Positions 34,106-46,624 of a stretch of 64,000 bases of DNA are shown here, one piece after another (position 1 is the first letter of the stretch; each line of letters opens with the position of its first letter). The DNA lies in assembly GCF_001949145.1 (NCBI RefSeq), contig NW_019091555.1, positions 62,001 through 126,000 of the forward strand, given 5' to 3'. The translations under genes were made by a program, and so were the position numbers. The notes beneath the pieces were generated by a model, which saw nothing but the letters and a program-made list of their open reading frames with translations, had not been told where the DNA came from and ran no database searches. The stretch is from Acanthaster planci. Taxonomy: Eukaryota > Echinodermata > Asteroidea > Valvatida > Acanthasteridae.

Positions 34106-34201
34106 ATGACGTCACACCTGTGCGCCTCCTGTGGGAACCAGGGTGGGACAACGAAATTGATCCACCATGGGAAAAGGCACAGGTAAACAAAGTGACGTCA
34201 T
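34106..34201 (-). mobile_element. 96 bp element with ATGACGTCA ends, copy 1
   Basis: Both ends carry ATGACGTCA in inverted orientation, so each holds a full TGACGTCA palindrome (34,107-34,114 and 34,193-34,200). Its reverse complement resembles the element at 62,286-62,384 over CTTTGTTTAC, TGTGC and GTCCCACC. It lies in the inferred ABL 3' UTR. Confidence 0.7.
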
Positions 34202-35488
34202 CGGCACATAGGCTTATTCCGTAGTATCAACTCTGAGTTGCATAGACACCAGATGACCGTCGACACATTTCCATCACTGTATCATTGGCAAATTGTGCTG
34301 CTGTCTTATGTTGTTGGTGTGACAGTCGGTGGCACAGCGTGACATTGCTGAAGTTACATTTACTGGACATTCCTGGCGTTCCAAGTTTCGAGACACTCTC
34401 TCAAGAAGATAACGTTTATTTTTTTTTAATTAGAGGATTCCGCCTCCAAACGCCTAGGGTTATCTTGTGCCCATCACTGACTTATACTGTGACACAAATG
34501 CTTCATTATGTCATTTTCTTCTCTTAAGCTGTAAAATGCGAAAGTCCATGCAAGAAAAAGATCTGATTTTAAATTTGCTTCCACAAATTTGTTAATTACA
34601 GCATTGCTAAATATGGAAATGTGTAGTGTACTTCCTGATAACTATATTTTCCAAAATGGAATAGCAATCTTGTGATGAGGAAGATCTTTCAAAATCTTAC
34701 ATTTGCATTTATTTGATCCGTCACTTTTTAGGTTTGTTCTGATTCTGTGAAATCGTTAATTATTACGGAATTAGTGATATAGCAGTTATTGATCCTCAAA
34801 TAAAGCTTGCCCTGTTTGATGTAAAGATCTTATAATCCATTTTACTGTATCTGCCCACAGTATGCTTACAACGGTGTTGTCTGTGTAAAAAAAATAATAC
34901 ATTAAGCCAAAGTAATTGAATTTCTGGGTACACAGCTCACACGTAATCTATCTTCAGACTTTCAGATTTATGCTAAACTGTGTAACGCTTTGTGACACTT
35001 TGTCTTACCTAGTTTCCTAAGACAGGTGCGTCAATCAGCTTGAGGTATTGAAGGCTTGCATCAGAACTTGTGCATCCAATCGGGCAGCTCCTAAGCAGTA
35101 CATGACCAGGCCAATGGCCAATCAATTGAACCGAGCAGAGTGGACTTTTAAAAATTTTTCCTGTCTTTCCTAAAATCAAATCAGTATTTTTTTTTCAAGT
35201 TGGAAGAGGTAAATTGTTGTAGTTTCATTCATCGTCAGATAGTGAGAGTGATAGCTTGGATATAGAAATATTACGTTTCAAATGCTTATCTTGGAAACAG
35301 CCCAGTTATGCAATGATTTTTTAAATGTTTTACGATTATTTTAATTGCAATGAAAAGATTAGGGATGGAGCGTGGAAGTTGCTCAAAGGAAACACTGCTT
35401 TTGTTCACTATGCTGAACGCTGTGTCTATTAATGAAGCGTTTGTTAAGACGAACAAATCAACACTTTGCTGTATGCTGTAATATTTGT

Positions 35489-35494
35489 AATAAA
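35489..35494 (+). promoter_or_regulatory. Candidate ABL polyadenylation signal AATAAA
   Basis: A canonical AATAAA is followed by a GT-rich element near 35,530, and coincides with a change in CpG content. An earlier AATAAA near 34,799 is an alternative site. Confidence 0.45.
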
Positions 35495-35975
35495 AAGTGA
35501 TATCTGAAGCATATATAATTCAACTGAGATCTCTCTTGTTTGTTCCTGGTTACCAGTGTTGTCCAAAATATATGACATAGAGCCAGTTCTGTAATCCAAC
35601 AGCGCATGCTCAAGTGACGCTTGTCAAAGGTCATTGGGGGGACCAGGACTGCAGTAAGCGCCGGGAGGTTTGCCCTATTTTAGAGCGGTCATACGCCGAC
35701 CATAGAACTAGGCATGCTTTGTTTTCGATTGCCCTCGTCATTTTGATTTGGGCGGGAGATTCTTTTAAAAGATAAATATTGATAGGAGTAACTTTTAGAA
35801 AGGCCAAGACCCAATTTATCAATACACAGAACAGTCTGCACCTGTACATAAGGGAAATGGTCTGTTTCAAACAAGACTAGTCTGTTTTTAAAATAAAAAT
35901 AGACGTCCAGCTGCCTGATGCCGAGTAGTAGGCCTGCGTGAATTCTACTCAAGAGCGGAAGAGCGCCCCCAACGT

Positions 35976-36014
35976 TGCATGGTTTTGCATCATAAAAAGA
36001 TGCAAAACCATGCA
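35976..36014. repeat. Perfect 16-bp-arm hairpin after the ABL 3' end
   Basis: TGCATGGTTTTGCATC is followed by a 7-base loop (ATAAAAA) and then the exact inverted copy. Confidence 0.9.
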
Positions 36015-36901
36015 TCGCGTTTTACATCTTGTACTTTATTCTATAGATGACTACAGCAATAACAATACGGGTAAACTCTTGGAATGGATTAAACGTTAGA
36101 AACGTGCCTACCAATAATTCCCATATGATATTCCAAGTTCTTGTATTTTCCGAACAAAACCATTTGGTGGGGTAACCGAGCTGTTTAGATGCGTACTCAT
36201 GCAATTTCCAAGATTAGAAAACCCATCTTCACTTTGAAGAGACAGTGACCTATGATTCGGCAAATTAGCCCCTCTCCAAACTCCCAAACTTGAACCTAGG
36301 CCTTACTTCTTGTTGGTATTAAAAAAAAATCCTCATCCCTTTCAGTCCTATCAATAGTTGTAATGGATATGTGCGCTATATAAATATCCAATAATATTAC
36401 TATTACTATTATTTGATAGTCCAGTTTACTTCCGTAACTGCAATATCACTTTTATCTCTAAATCCACTTTGATTTGTGGGATAACAAAGTCGATAATGCC
36501 TGAGCAGTGTGTATTCTATCACTGTTTCTTACGTTTTCCGTAGAAGCATTTAAGACTTTTTGCATTTTTTATTTTCACTTTGTAGCACCCACTTCACCCG
36601 AGTTCCATTTTAATTGCTTTTAATAGTGTAGCTCATTTTAGAGAACGTTATCCCATTTTCAACGATTTAAGTGGATTACGTTTGTAGTTTTATGTTTAAA
36701 AAAAAAAGAAACAAACAAAGACATAAACAATTCGTCAGTGTAAGTTTACATTCTGCATACCTTGCTGCCAGTTTCCCACGTTACTGTTAAACCAATCACT
36801 TTAAAAATGTTTTAAAAATCGCTATACGCACTCCAGACTATTGTTATCTAACACATCCCCCAAGACGTCTGAAATGAGTTCCTCAGATTCCAGTGAATCA
36901 A

Positions 36902-37056
36902 NNNNNNNNNNNNNNNNNNNNNNNNNNNNNNNNNNNNNNNNNNNNNNNNNNNNNNNNNNNNNNNNNNNNNNNNNNNNNNNNNNNNNNNNNNNNNNNNNNN
37001 NNNNNNNNNNNNNNNNNNNNNNNNNNNNNNNNNNNNNNNNNNNNNNNNNNNNNNNN
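36902..37056. other. Assembly gap (155 N)
   Basis: There is a run of 155 unknown bases. The placeholder length may not be the real gap size. Apparent open frames crossing it are meaningless. Confidence 1.
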
Positions 37057-40000
37057 TCAATGACCAACACAAAGATGGGGTGGTTCTCTCCGTCCCATAT
37101 CTTATTTCATATGTGTACGAAACCCAAGGAAATACCGTCCATCATTCCGAAGGAGTCAATGATGCTTGTCTTACGTGACGCCATTCTTCCACAAACAGGT
37201 GTTGAACATGCAAATTGGCCACCGCAGGTGAATCCATCCAATCACAAAGCTCAAATGGGAGCAACATGTTTACCGGGAACAAACTTGGTAGCCAATCACC
37301 GTTACGCATTGCTCTATCGTCTGACGACATTGTTCAGGTTTGCGTCGTGTCTTTTATTAAAAAAAAACCAGCGCGCATTCTGATACAAATGCAGAACAAT
37401 GACACCGTGAATATTTGGAAAGGGGTTAGTTTTCCCACGAAGAAATCTCTGTTGAAAACCGTAGATATGGTAAGGGCTGTGTTGACGTGGCTAAGGAGAT
37501 GATAGCACTAGAAATGTGGGAAAAGATTGACAGAAAACAGCCACGTTGGATGTAGAAGCAAAGTCTTGCGCATCTGTATTTCGCTGTTCAGTGTTCAGGT
37601 AAGTTCTCATTCAGAATGTCCACGTCAAGTGCACTATTATGGAGACTCCATCAGCGCTATTTTGTCTGAACACCGGCGTGGCTGGTTGACCCATTTCATT
37701 CGAGAAAGACTGCAGCATTCTCGCTCCACCATGTCCACTTTGTTGTGTACAACGTATATGGAAAGTTTTGTAAATTTTCGAAGTAAAAAAAAGAACTATT
37801 TTTCAGTCCCAGATTCATGTCATTAATATTTCAACATTTTGGCAAGAGATCATAACTGATGAAAAAAGTGGAGGCAAGATATAACATTTTTCCTCAATGG
37901 AGTTTTAAAATGAGCACAGATACTCTATGGAAGTTGTACATGAGGCATTGGTGTAAATCTGTACCGAGGACTGGCTGTGGGTGACTTAAAGCCAATAACT
38001 GCCTGGGAGTGGAATTTTTTTAAAATGGATGGAGGATTGCTGGACACTTCTTGACACTAAGGGACGCTGTTCGTGATACAGGAGCACATTTTACGTTTAT
38101 TAACAACCCTCAACCTTACACCAAGATCGCATATTTAAAGCTTTTTTACTTTTGTCCTTTCTATTTCAGTACTAATACTGAATACATTTTGGCTGTCGGG
38201 AAGTTCGAAAATACCTCAAACTTCCACCTTTTTTCTCACAACGATAAAGTGGGAATAGCTCTATTGGATGATCGAATAGCCCACTCCCCCCATCTCAGAG
38301 AGGGGGATGTATAGGCCTACCCCCATCTCCCCTGAGAATTTGGGAAAGAGTAAAGCTGAAAATGTTCCTAATAGATTATCTGATGGATTGAACAATGAAG
38401 TAAATTGGCCTTATAATCCAAACTCGACTTTTTGCTTTTCAATTATCAATTCTGCGCATGGGCTGCGAGTTTTCAAGGGTTGTCCTGATGTCTTTTTAAA
38501 TCTTACATGTTTGTAAACTTGTACGATTATCACAAACCCTTAATACATGAAGAATAAATGCTCTTATCTCGCCGCCGTAGGCATCTGTAACCTCCACCCC
38601 CTCAGAGTGTTTACCCCAATTTTGGCGACCCATCCCACCAATGTTCCCGCTTTACATTCACGAAACATCAAAAGGGTGCTTTCGCATTATGTAGGCCCTC
38701 GACTCTTCACCCCGACCGTCGTAGTGCTCACACCAGCTGCAAGACGCGACGAACGGCTGTGAGATTGGCCGAAAAAGGTGCCCGGAAAAAGATGAGTCCC
38801 GTGAAAATTCCACCCACCGTACGAACCATGGAAGTTTCCAGCTAAAACATTTAGTTTTTCTGTTGAAAGAGAAAGAGAGAGGTGTGGTAGAAAACCAATA
38901 CTTGTCTTTACTGGGCAGTTAAATACCCACACAGTTTTCCGGAGCTGTTACCGAAGGCTTAACACGTTTCAACAACTCCCCGGGCAAAGATCATCTCCAA
39001 ATCAACAGGAATATTACTCCAGCGCTGCCGAGAAAAGATGAATCATTAACCAATGTATATTGATTTTCTTTGAACATATTCGTGCATCCCATACCCCAAA
39101 AATAGGCGATGAGGGGTTTGAACAGTATGGGACGCGAGTTAATTCATCCCCCCCGGTACTTCAGCTCAAGTGCACGGTAGCAGTTGTTAGACGCACACGG
39201 CTGCTCGCGCCGGGATCTCGCGGGATAATTAGCACAGGGTTGAAGTGGTTCGGTGAAAAAAAAGTTTCACAGGGGCCTGCCAATTCTGTTGATTGCTACG
39301 CTATTAAACATTCATTTAAAAAAACTGGAGGAGTGGGAAATTCACGTCATGGTGTAGCAGCGTCTACCATTAAACTATTCCAAATGGTCATTAAGACCGA
39401 CGTGGAGTGGAAAGATCCATGCACTTGTTCCGTGAGTATTACTAATCTGAAGATGAGAACCAATATTTCGTGAAAATTTTGCACAAATATTCCTTCGATA
39501 CAACACTGAAAACAATTGCAGGGCTTTTAGGGTACGCAAGGTAGGGTTTAAACTTTGGCAGCCTTCCAGAATTTTACCGTTTAAAATAGAAATATCATTC
39601 AATGAATAAACTTGTCTTGCCTTTAGAAGAAGTTTTGCAAGAATGTTGGCGTAGGGATTTAATGTTGATCCACATATGTGCTGGCGCAAAACGTCTGTCA
39701 CAATGCTTATAATTGTAGCTAATGTCAATCAAAATCGAAAAAAAGTTTCTCGTCGGGTAGTTTTATATGAGAGAGAGGAGGGCCAGGACCCACTGTTCTC
39801 TTTTACGGATTTTTCCAAGTTAAGTGGATATATTTGTGTGGTCTATATTACCAACATTGTCTCAACGAGCTTTCATCACCCAATCCAACAGATTTCTAGA
39901 AACAATCAATACGTCAAAATTTGCTGGCAAAACAATTTGGGAAAGTGCCCGGGTACGAAACGCTGATCCATTTTTGCCGAAGTTTTGCTTTTATCAGTGT

Positions 40001-40346
40001 ATTTCTATTCCATATGATTTTGTTTTTGCTCGCAATCAACCGCGTAATAAGTTTTAAGATCTGGAGGCTCTGTCTCATTTTCCTATTTTCAGCGCGGCTG
40101 TCCTCTCTGTTCCTCGTGGTTACCACAGCGCATGCGGCCTTTAATATGTACGTGTATTTGGTAGACCACCAATACAGAAAATCGTTTACCCCGTGTCAAT
40201 GACCGTCAACCGGTCACGCCCTCTCGAAGGGACAACCGGTCTGTGGGGACTTCCACACACCAGATGTTGACGGGGCCAGGGAGGGCATACAGTCTAATTA
40301 CTCTGCGTTTGAGACTATTTGCTCCGAGCGGAACAAAAGAGGGCGT

Positions 40347-40392
40347 GTTTTGTTTTGTTTTGTTTTGTTTTGTTTTGTTTTGTTTTGTTTTG
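40347..40392. repeat. (GTTTT)n microsatellite
   Basis: About nine uninterrupted GTTTT units. Confidence 0.98.
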
Positions 40393-43300
40393 AGGCGCGC
40401 AAGAATAATACGCGTTTGACGCGGAGCACGCTGAGTACGCATAATTTACTCCGGCATGTACGGTCTTTGCTTACACGCAGAACGTGTGCAAGAACCTGCT
40501 TGTAACCACCCGTCTTTCTTTTCAACGATTGGGGGTGCACTTCAGCTGGGAGTGGATACCGCTGAAATTCCCGAACAAATCCCATGGTTGCTTAGAACCG
40601 GAACCGCCAACTTCTCTCGCTCAGGAATGGTCCAGAGCTCTTTCAAGGTAAGCAAGAAAGCTATGTTTATAAGACTACATGTACATGAATATAGTCATTG
40701 CTTTTAGGTAAACTACTGTTGACTTCAATGCTTAATTTTGGTAATTAATATGTCATATAAACGAATTAAGACTCAACGTGTTGCATTTTATTGCGGTGTG
40801 TTTTATTTAGAACAAAGGAAGCAGCCACAAGTGGTTAGAAAAATATAAGCTTGTAGTATACCGATAATTTGTGTCTGTTACTGTGTGAATTTGCGCAGAC
40901 CCGGCAGTGAGGTATTTAAAAATTCATGTCCCAGAGCTGTGAACGAAAGCGCGCCATACGGTGATCACAGTATCACGCGCGCTGTTCTCGTGCTAAATCT
41001 AGTGAGACCAGCATCACACAATAGGAGGGAAATCTTATGAATAATTCTACGATCGAACATGAGAGCTGTTTTAAAATTTAACAAGGATCGGTGCTCTAAA
41101 ACTTTTACACATGTCACAGCTGTATAAACAGTTCCTTTCCAATGAGATTAATCAATATAATTTAAACACTTCGGCCGGTATAAAAACACTGTAAGAACTT
41201 TTGAAATAAAACAAAAATCACACACAAGGAATTGACAAGGTCTGATAAACGTTAACCATTGCCGCCGAAATTGTTTGTGTGTTAATCGTTATAATTCAAA
41301 GCATTCGTATAATTATATTGCTGGGGCTTCCGCGTACAGACAATAAGCACAAAGTGGAAGGGTGCATTTAAAAGTTGAAGAAACGTTTATACCGAGGACT
41401 TCAGTCTCCGCCGCCCATTAAAACTTCGGTTTCCTGGCCCACCTTCGGAATTTAAAGACTAGGCCGAATAATTGCTTGATAAAAGGTTCTCTTCAATCGT
41501 CACGGGGTGGCAGACCAAGGCGTCGCGTGCCAGGCATCGAGCACCTCCTCCACGCGACCCCGCTGCGACCCGCACACAACGGGGTCAGTGCATGGGCACC
41601 CCCCTCGCACCATTACGGTCCTAATTGCACCACTGAGAACGGGTTGTTGGACACGTTGAGAATGTGGAAGTTTCTGGGGAAAGTGTGGTGCTGTTATTCT
41701 TTTTCAACAGTGCGGAATTTATATCAAAGCTGGGACCGTAGTTTGAGAAATTCAGTTGAAATGGCAGAATCTCTTGTCTGTGCAGACTTACGATTGATGT
41801 GGAGAAAAAAAATAGCTTTGCATAAACAGCCGGGTTATATTTGCGTGACGTTCGTATGCCAGTCAGAAGCAATATGATATGACTGTTAAGAAAGAAGACA
41901 AACCCAAAACTAGAACAAAGCAAGCACAGAAACAAATAATTAAACTTGATTCGTGCCACTGAAAATAAATAAAAAGTGAAGTATTTTGAAACTTTCACCG
42001 AGGATTTCAACCTGTGGCCACCAACTATTCACATTGTACCTTGACGTATAACTTTTTTAAGTGAAGCAAGGCAGTCTGAAAAGCTGCAGTTGTATTTCGT
42101 GGGTGAAATTGCTGATTCGAGAAAGCTGCAGCCCAACGGAACGTGTAACTCCATCGGCATAAGCTATCTAATACATGACCTTGTCTGGCCAGGGCTGTAC
42201 CCCCCCCCCTTCGTTGTACGGATCATACGGGAACGGTGATGAATTTTACAGCCGCACAACCTTGAAAGCGACCACGTACGAGTGCGGTTACTTCTACACG
42301 ATTTTGGAACCAACTTTTGAATTTTGTGACTGTACATTTTCAAGAAGTAAGGGAAGAGCTAATTGTGGAACAATCATTGCGTTCCCGCAGAAAAGAGGGC
42401 TGGGGGAATAGGCCCAGTGGAAGTTCTGATCGTTTTGTTATGTTTCGCGTTCTTTTTTAGAGGTTGGAGATGACTTTGCCACAAGTATATATAGATTGTA
42501 CATGTATATGCTCGAGTTGCGTGTTTGAAATGGCTTCCAACTTAAAAGCCAGGGCTATGTCTATTACATTTGTTGTATCTAAAGCCGTCGAAGACATATG
42601 CATTTCCTTTTGTGTCACTGAGAATGAGTCCTCATCTTGAGCCCTGTTGAACTGGAGGATACATTCGCCGTGGGTTTTTATCATGTGATTATTATCGAGG
42701 GAGAAATGAACTCTCACAGGAAAAGTTCAACCCACCTCCCGTTATTTCTATAAATCTCTCGCGTGGAAAATCGTCGGGACACGTTCAGCTGACTGGAATT
42801 ACAGAGTAAAAGTGGAACACTAAGCCCCCCCCCAACGTCTGTCGCTCTCTAAACTATTTCAAAGAATGTTGTAATCATGGGCAAATTCGGGGAAAGGATT
42901 CTTCCTTTTTCAAGTTTTATTCAAAACGGCAAACTGTCAACCAAATTGGGCGAGAGTGGTTATTAACACGGAGTATCGACACCCAGTGAGAGGAACTGTT
43001 AACATCGTGCACTGAGTATAAGTTCCTCTTTGCTCACCTTTGTACTGTAAAAAAAATTCATTGTGATCCTGTAGAGTGCTTTTAGAGTGGCGTATCCGGT
43101 TTAGGATTACGTCCAATTAAGGTCAGTTTGGGGGGAAATGATGAATGTCAATTCACGCGTAGTTTAGACGGTTACAACAATCCATCTGGCCGGCGGTCTA
43201 TTTTGAAACGACTTCCAACAATTCATATCTCAGCGCACACAATGCGCTTCCAATCTTTCTGCAGAGATTGTCCAAGTACCTCCATCGCGCTCACGCTTGG

Positions 43301-45870
43301 CAAACCCTGCAATCTGCATGACGACTTCTGTCATTCATCGACGGGATTTCTGTTCGGGGGGGGAAATCCAAGACAATGATCCCAAAGCAAGCAACGCAGT
43401 TCGAGATATTTGTCCAAGCGATCGGGCTTCCGCCATGATCTCCCTCAGATCGAAGCGAAAAGGAGAGCTTATTTTATGACGCGGTTACGAGCTATTAAAT
43501 TGAAGTGGTCGTGGGCGTTACCTAATCCACCTGTTTCAACGGCAAAGTGAAGGCTGGTCATTGTTTCCGTGTGTTTGTTTGAGGCAGGTAAACCTGTCTG
43601 TATCTCTAACATTAAATCTCAATTGTCTCGGCCACTGAAATTAAATTACATTGTTAACATTCAGGGAGCGCTTGGGGTTTTGTGGCGTCTTTCGTCGAGT
43701 GGTCTGCGACGGTTGTGATTGTAGTTTCGCAGCGAGACAAGACACTCACTGTCCAGCTTAATGTGTAAAACATTCAATGACAGCAGCAATCGTCTGTAGT
43801 TTCTCACGGGCGTGCAGAAAGGATCGCTTAAAAACTTCAAGCAAAATTCAGAATCCACGTGTTTTGACCAGTTCTCGAGTAGCTATATCCTTTCCTTCCA
43901 AGTTATGTATTCTGAGGAAGTTGGCACCATCCAAGGTCTTACAAGTCCAAAGATAGTGTTCTGAAGCGTGGCTACGATAGGCGAGGTAGGCCAATAACTG
44001 CTCCGTCTGCCTTTAAGCGAAACTCCTGGAGATTACTATTATTTTGAATACACAAAGAGTAAACTTTAATGGCTGATAAGTGGGATAATTGAAAAGAGGC
44101 GTAATATCCGGAAGAAAAGAGAACTTCAAACACTTTCCCTGTGAGGGCTAAAGGGTCCTTTATATAGGCCTATCCGTGTGAAGGCGCAGTGAAAAATGTT
44201 GTTTATTTTATCTCTGAAGCCCAATGATGGGGGGGTTCGCTGTTGATGAAATCTGGGCCAACTATAGGCGGTGCCGGTCAGACATCGGGCAAGTGTCTCG
44301 AGTCGATTTCTTTGCATCTGTTTTCCCTGGACACATGTAACATGGTGGTAACATGATGGTAGCAAGCTCCCGTAAGTTGCATAATCTCGTAAAACCCACA
44401 GACGCCTGTAATATTTCTTTTCTGCTCTATAGTTCGAAATTACAAGTGTATTGTCCAGCGGCAGTGCATTGTGTAATGCTGGAGAAAGAACCCGTGATGA
44501 AAAAAATGTCCGCGCCACGATGACTGTTTCAATTTATGGTATAGACCTTGTGAACAGGGTGGCCTTTGTCACTTCGCACAAGGTCACCGGTTTAAAATTT
44601 ACTGCATAAACGGACCGACGCTAATGGGCTGGGGTTCATACATGTAATCACAAACATATATTTATTGCTTGAAGATCTAAATACACTGAGGGGGGGTCAC
44701 TGTGTAGCGGAACCAGAGGGGACGGGACTTCGGAAGTTTCCCCAAGCTTCTTCTCAACTGGGCTATTCAAATACGTTGTGGATAGAAATGGTCACCCAAA
44801 CTGTGCCACGCACCACTCGTTTCCCGAGTTCACCTCTATTTCGGGACGCCTCCTGTTTGTAAATGCCGCTCCCTAGTCCCCCAACATACACATTCCAAAC
44901 GTTGGGTGAAAATCCTGAAAATGGATCTGCCACTGGTTTCATTTCTCCCTGTACTTTGTTTGCCTCTCAAACAGTTTACAAACCGAAAGCGAAAGAAAAA
45001 AAAAACGCTTCCGCTAGTTTGAGTATGCCGCGGTGCTTATTACCTCGATCAAAAATGTGAAAATCGTGTGTGCAATATAATGTAGTTTATCTGGTCCCGG
45101 CCGCTTTCTGTATTTACGCTGTGTTTGGATAAAACTGAAACACGCGCATAAACAAAGCCACGTCTTTCAATTTTGAATAACATGACGAAATACAAGGATA
45201 TACGGGTCACAATTTTTTATCGCATCTATAACTTTTTTTAAATCCAGAAATTCGACTGTTCACCCATCATTCTAAAATGATTCGTAACAATTTCTCAAAA
45301 TAAAAAAAATGAATTTTTAAGATATTCAAAATTTGTGAGCGGAATGAATGATACGCAAGTAAAATGAGGAAGACTGACGTTCGAGCTTCCTCCGTAGGCT
45401 AACCAGGAAGTTCCAACGCCTCTTCCTCGCAGGGGGGACAGTAACCGAGACAAGGCGGTCGTTAATCTGTCTTAGTTCTGCTCTTGCGGTTTGATTCATG
45501 GCCATGGCACTAGTATGGGCCTCGTGAACATTAATGTTACCAACATAAAAGGTATAAATTTGGCGGTACTTTATGTCAAGATCAGACCCCACGTGACCCC
45601 GTTGGCATACCGATTCATCCAACTTTGTCGTTTACCATTCTCCACTCGGTACATCGGATTTTACCCTTCCCCAAACATGTCATAGAATAATGCTTTGCGG
45701 GCCATGATACCGATTACTTCTGCATATATTGCCTGAAGCGTTCCAGGCTTTGTTTATTGTCAAGCTCTATTCTGCGGTTTGCTCAGTGGTGCAAAGAGTG
45801 TGCCATCAGGCTTTTTTTCAATCTGTGCATTCGTTGCCTTCAGTTTATCACTGAATCGGGTAGCAACTAT

Positions 45871-45985
45871 CCCCCCCCCCAATTCACGTGTCTGCCGGGG
45901 TAGGATTCGAACTTCAAGCCGTAGACGTCGCAGGGGAGGGTACCGCTACGACAAGCTGACTATCACTCCGCGTCTGAGGAAAGTG
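45871..45985 (-). repeat. tRNA-derived SINE-like element
   Basis: On the minus strand an A-box-like GCTTGTCGTAGCGG is followed about 45 bases later by the B-box-like GTTCGAATCC, the spacing of a Pol III internal promoter. The T-arm does not pair properly, so this is not a functional tRNA. A run of ten Gs follows. Family unknown. Confidence 0.45.
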
Positions 45986-46534
45986 AGAAGAGTCCATGCA
46001 TTTGAAAAACTCCAGTAGAGAATATGGAATAACTTGCGGAGAAAGGACTTCTTTTTCATATCAAGTATTTAGCGCCCTCACATTTTTTTTGTGGTCCGAC
46101 TTCGTCTGCCGTTTGGGAGCGCCGGACTGAAGAGTATACTTGTTAAAGGATTTCGGTTCTGAAACCGCTGCAGAGGTATGAGCCCCGAGCTGGACCAAGG
46201 GATAAAATGAACACTCCCGACCAACCTCGCTCTGTTCAACCGGTGAGGGGGCGCTTCTGCTGAAGGCTTTTATAGCAGCTCGTCAAGATTGATTTTCGTC
46301 CATGTTAGGAACAAATATGACCCAATTTGAGCGAGGCAGTCTGCTGTTTTCAGAATAGACAGCAAAACCAGATTTCCTACTTGCAAGGCGGCTTACCAGA
46401 CAGGTTGTGCACGGGTCCGAGTGAAGCAAGCCATGCTACAGGTGTAGCTGTCTTAAAAACTCTGCACGTAATAAGACTTGAAGGTTTTCATGGTGAAAGA
46501 ACTATAGGGGTAAAACGATTGCGGTTACACCATG

Positions 46535-46624
46535 GATCAATCTCTTTCTTGAGTATATGTGGTACTGAGCTAGTTATTCCCCGGTTCTTCTCAGAACCAC
46601 ACATACTCAAGAAAGAGATTGATC
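46535..46624. repeat. 90 nt near-perfect hairpin, miRNA-precursor-sized
   Basis: The 35-base arms (46,535-46,569 and 46,590-46,624) pair at 33 positions around a 20-base loop. The arm begins GATCAATCTCTTTCTTGAG. It could be a young foldback transposon or a small-RNA hairpin. I recognise no known miRNA seed. Confidence 0.7.

Larger units (their letters stand above)
32160..35515 (+). other. ABL1: Probable ABL 3' untranslated region
   Basis: From the stop codon to the first well-placed polyadenylation signal the DNA is AT-rich and CpG-poor, with no other gene. AATAAA occurs near 34,799 and at 35,489. The second is followed 25-50 bases later by a T/GT-rich stretch (TCTCTTGTTTGTTCCTGG), the usual downstream element. 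CpG frequency rises immediately afterwards. The exact 3' end is inferred. Confidence 0.5.

Noticed and set aside
36822-37383. Open frames up to 180 codons crossing 36,902-37,056
   Set aside because: They run through the N gap, so their apparent length is artificial.
45885-45985. Functional tRNA gene on the minus strand
   Set aside because: The T-arm stem does not pair and the acceptor ends do not match, so only a SINE-like relic is supported.
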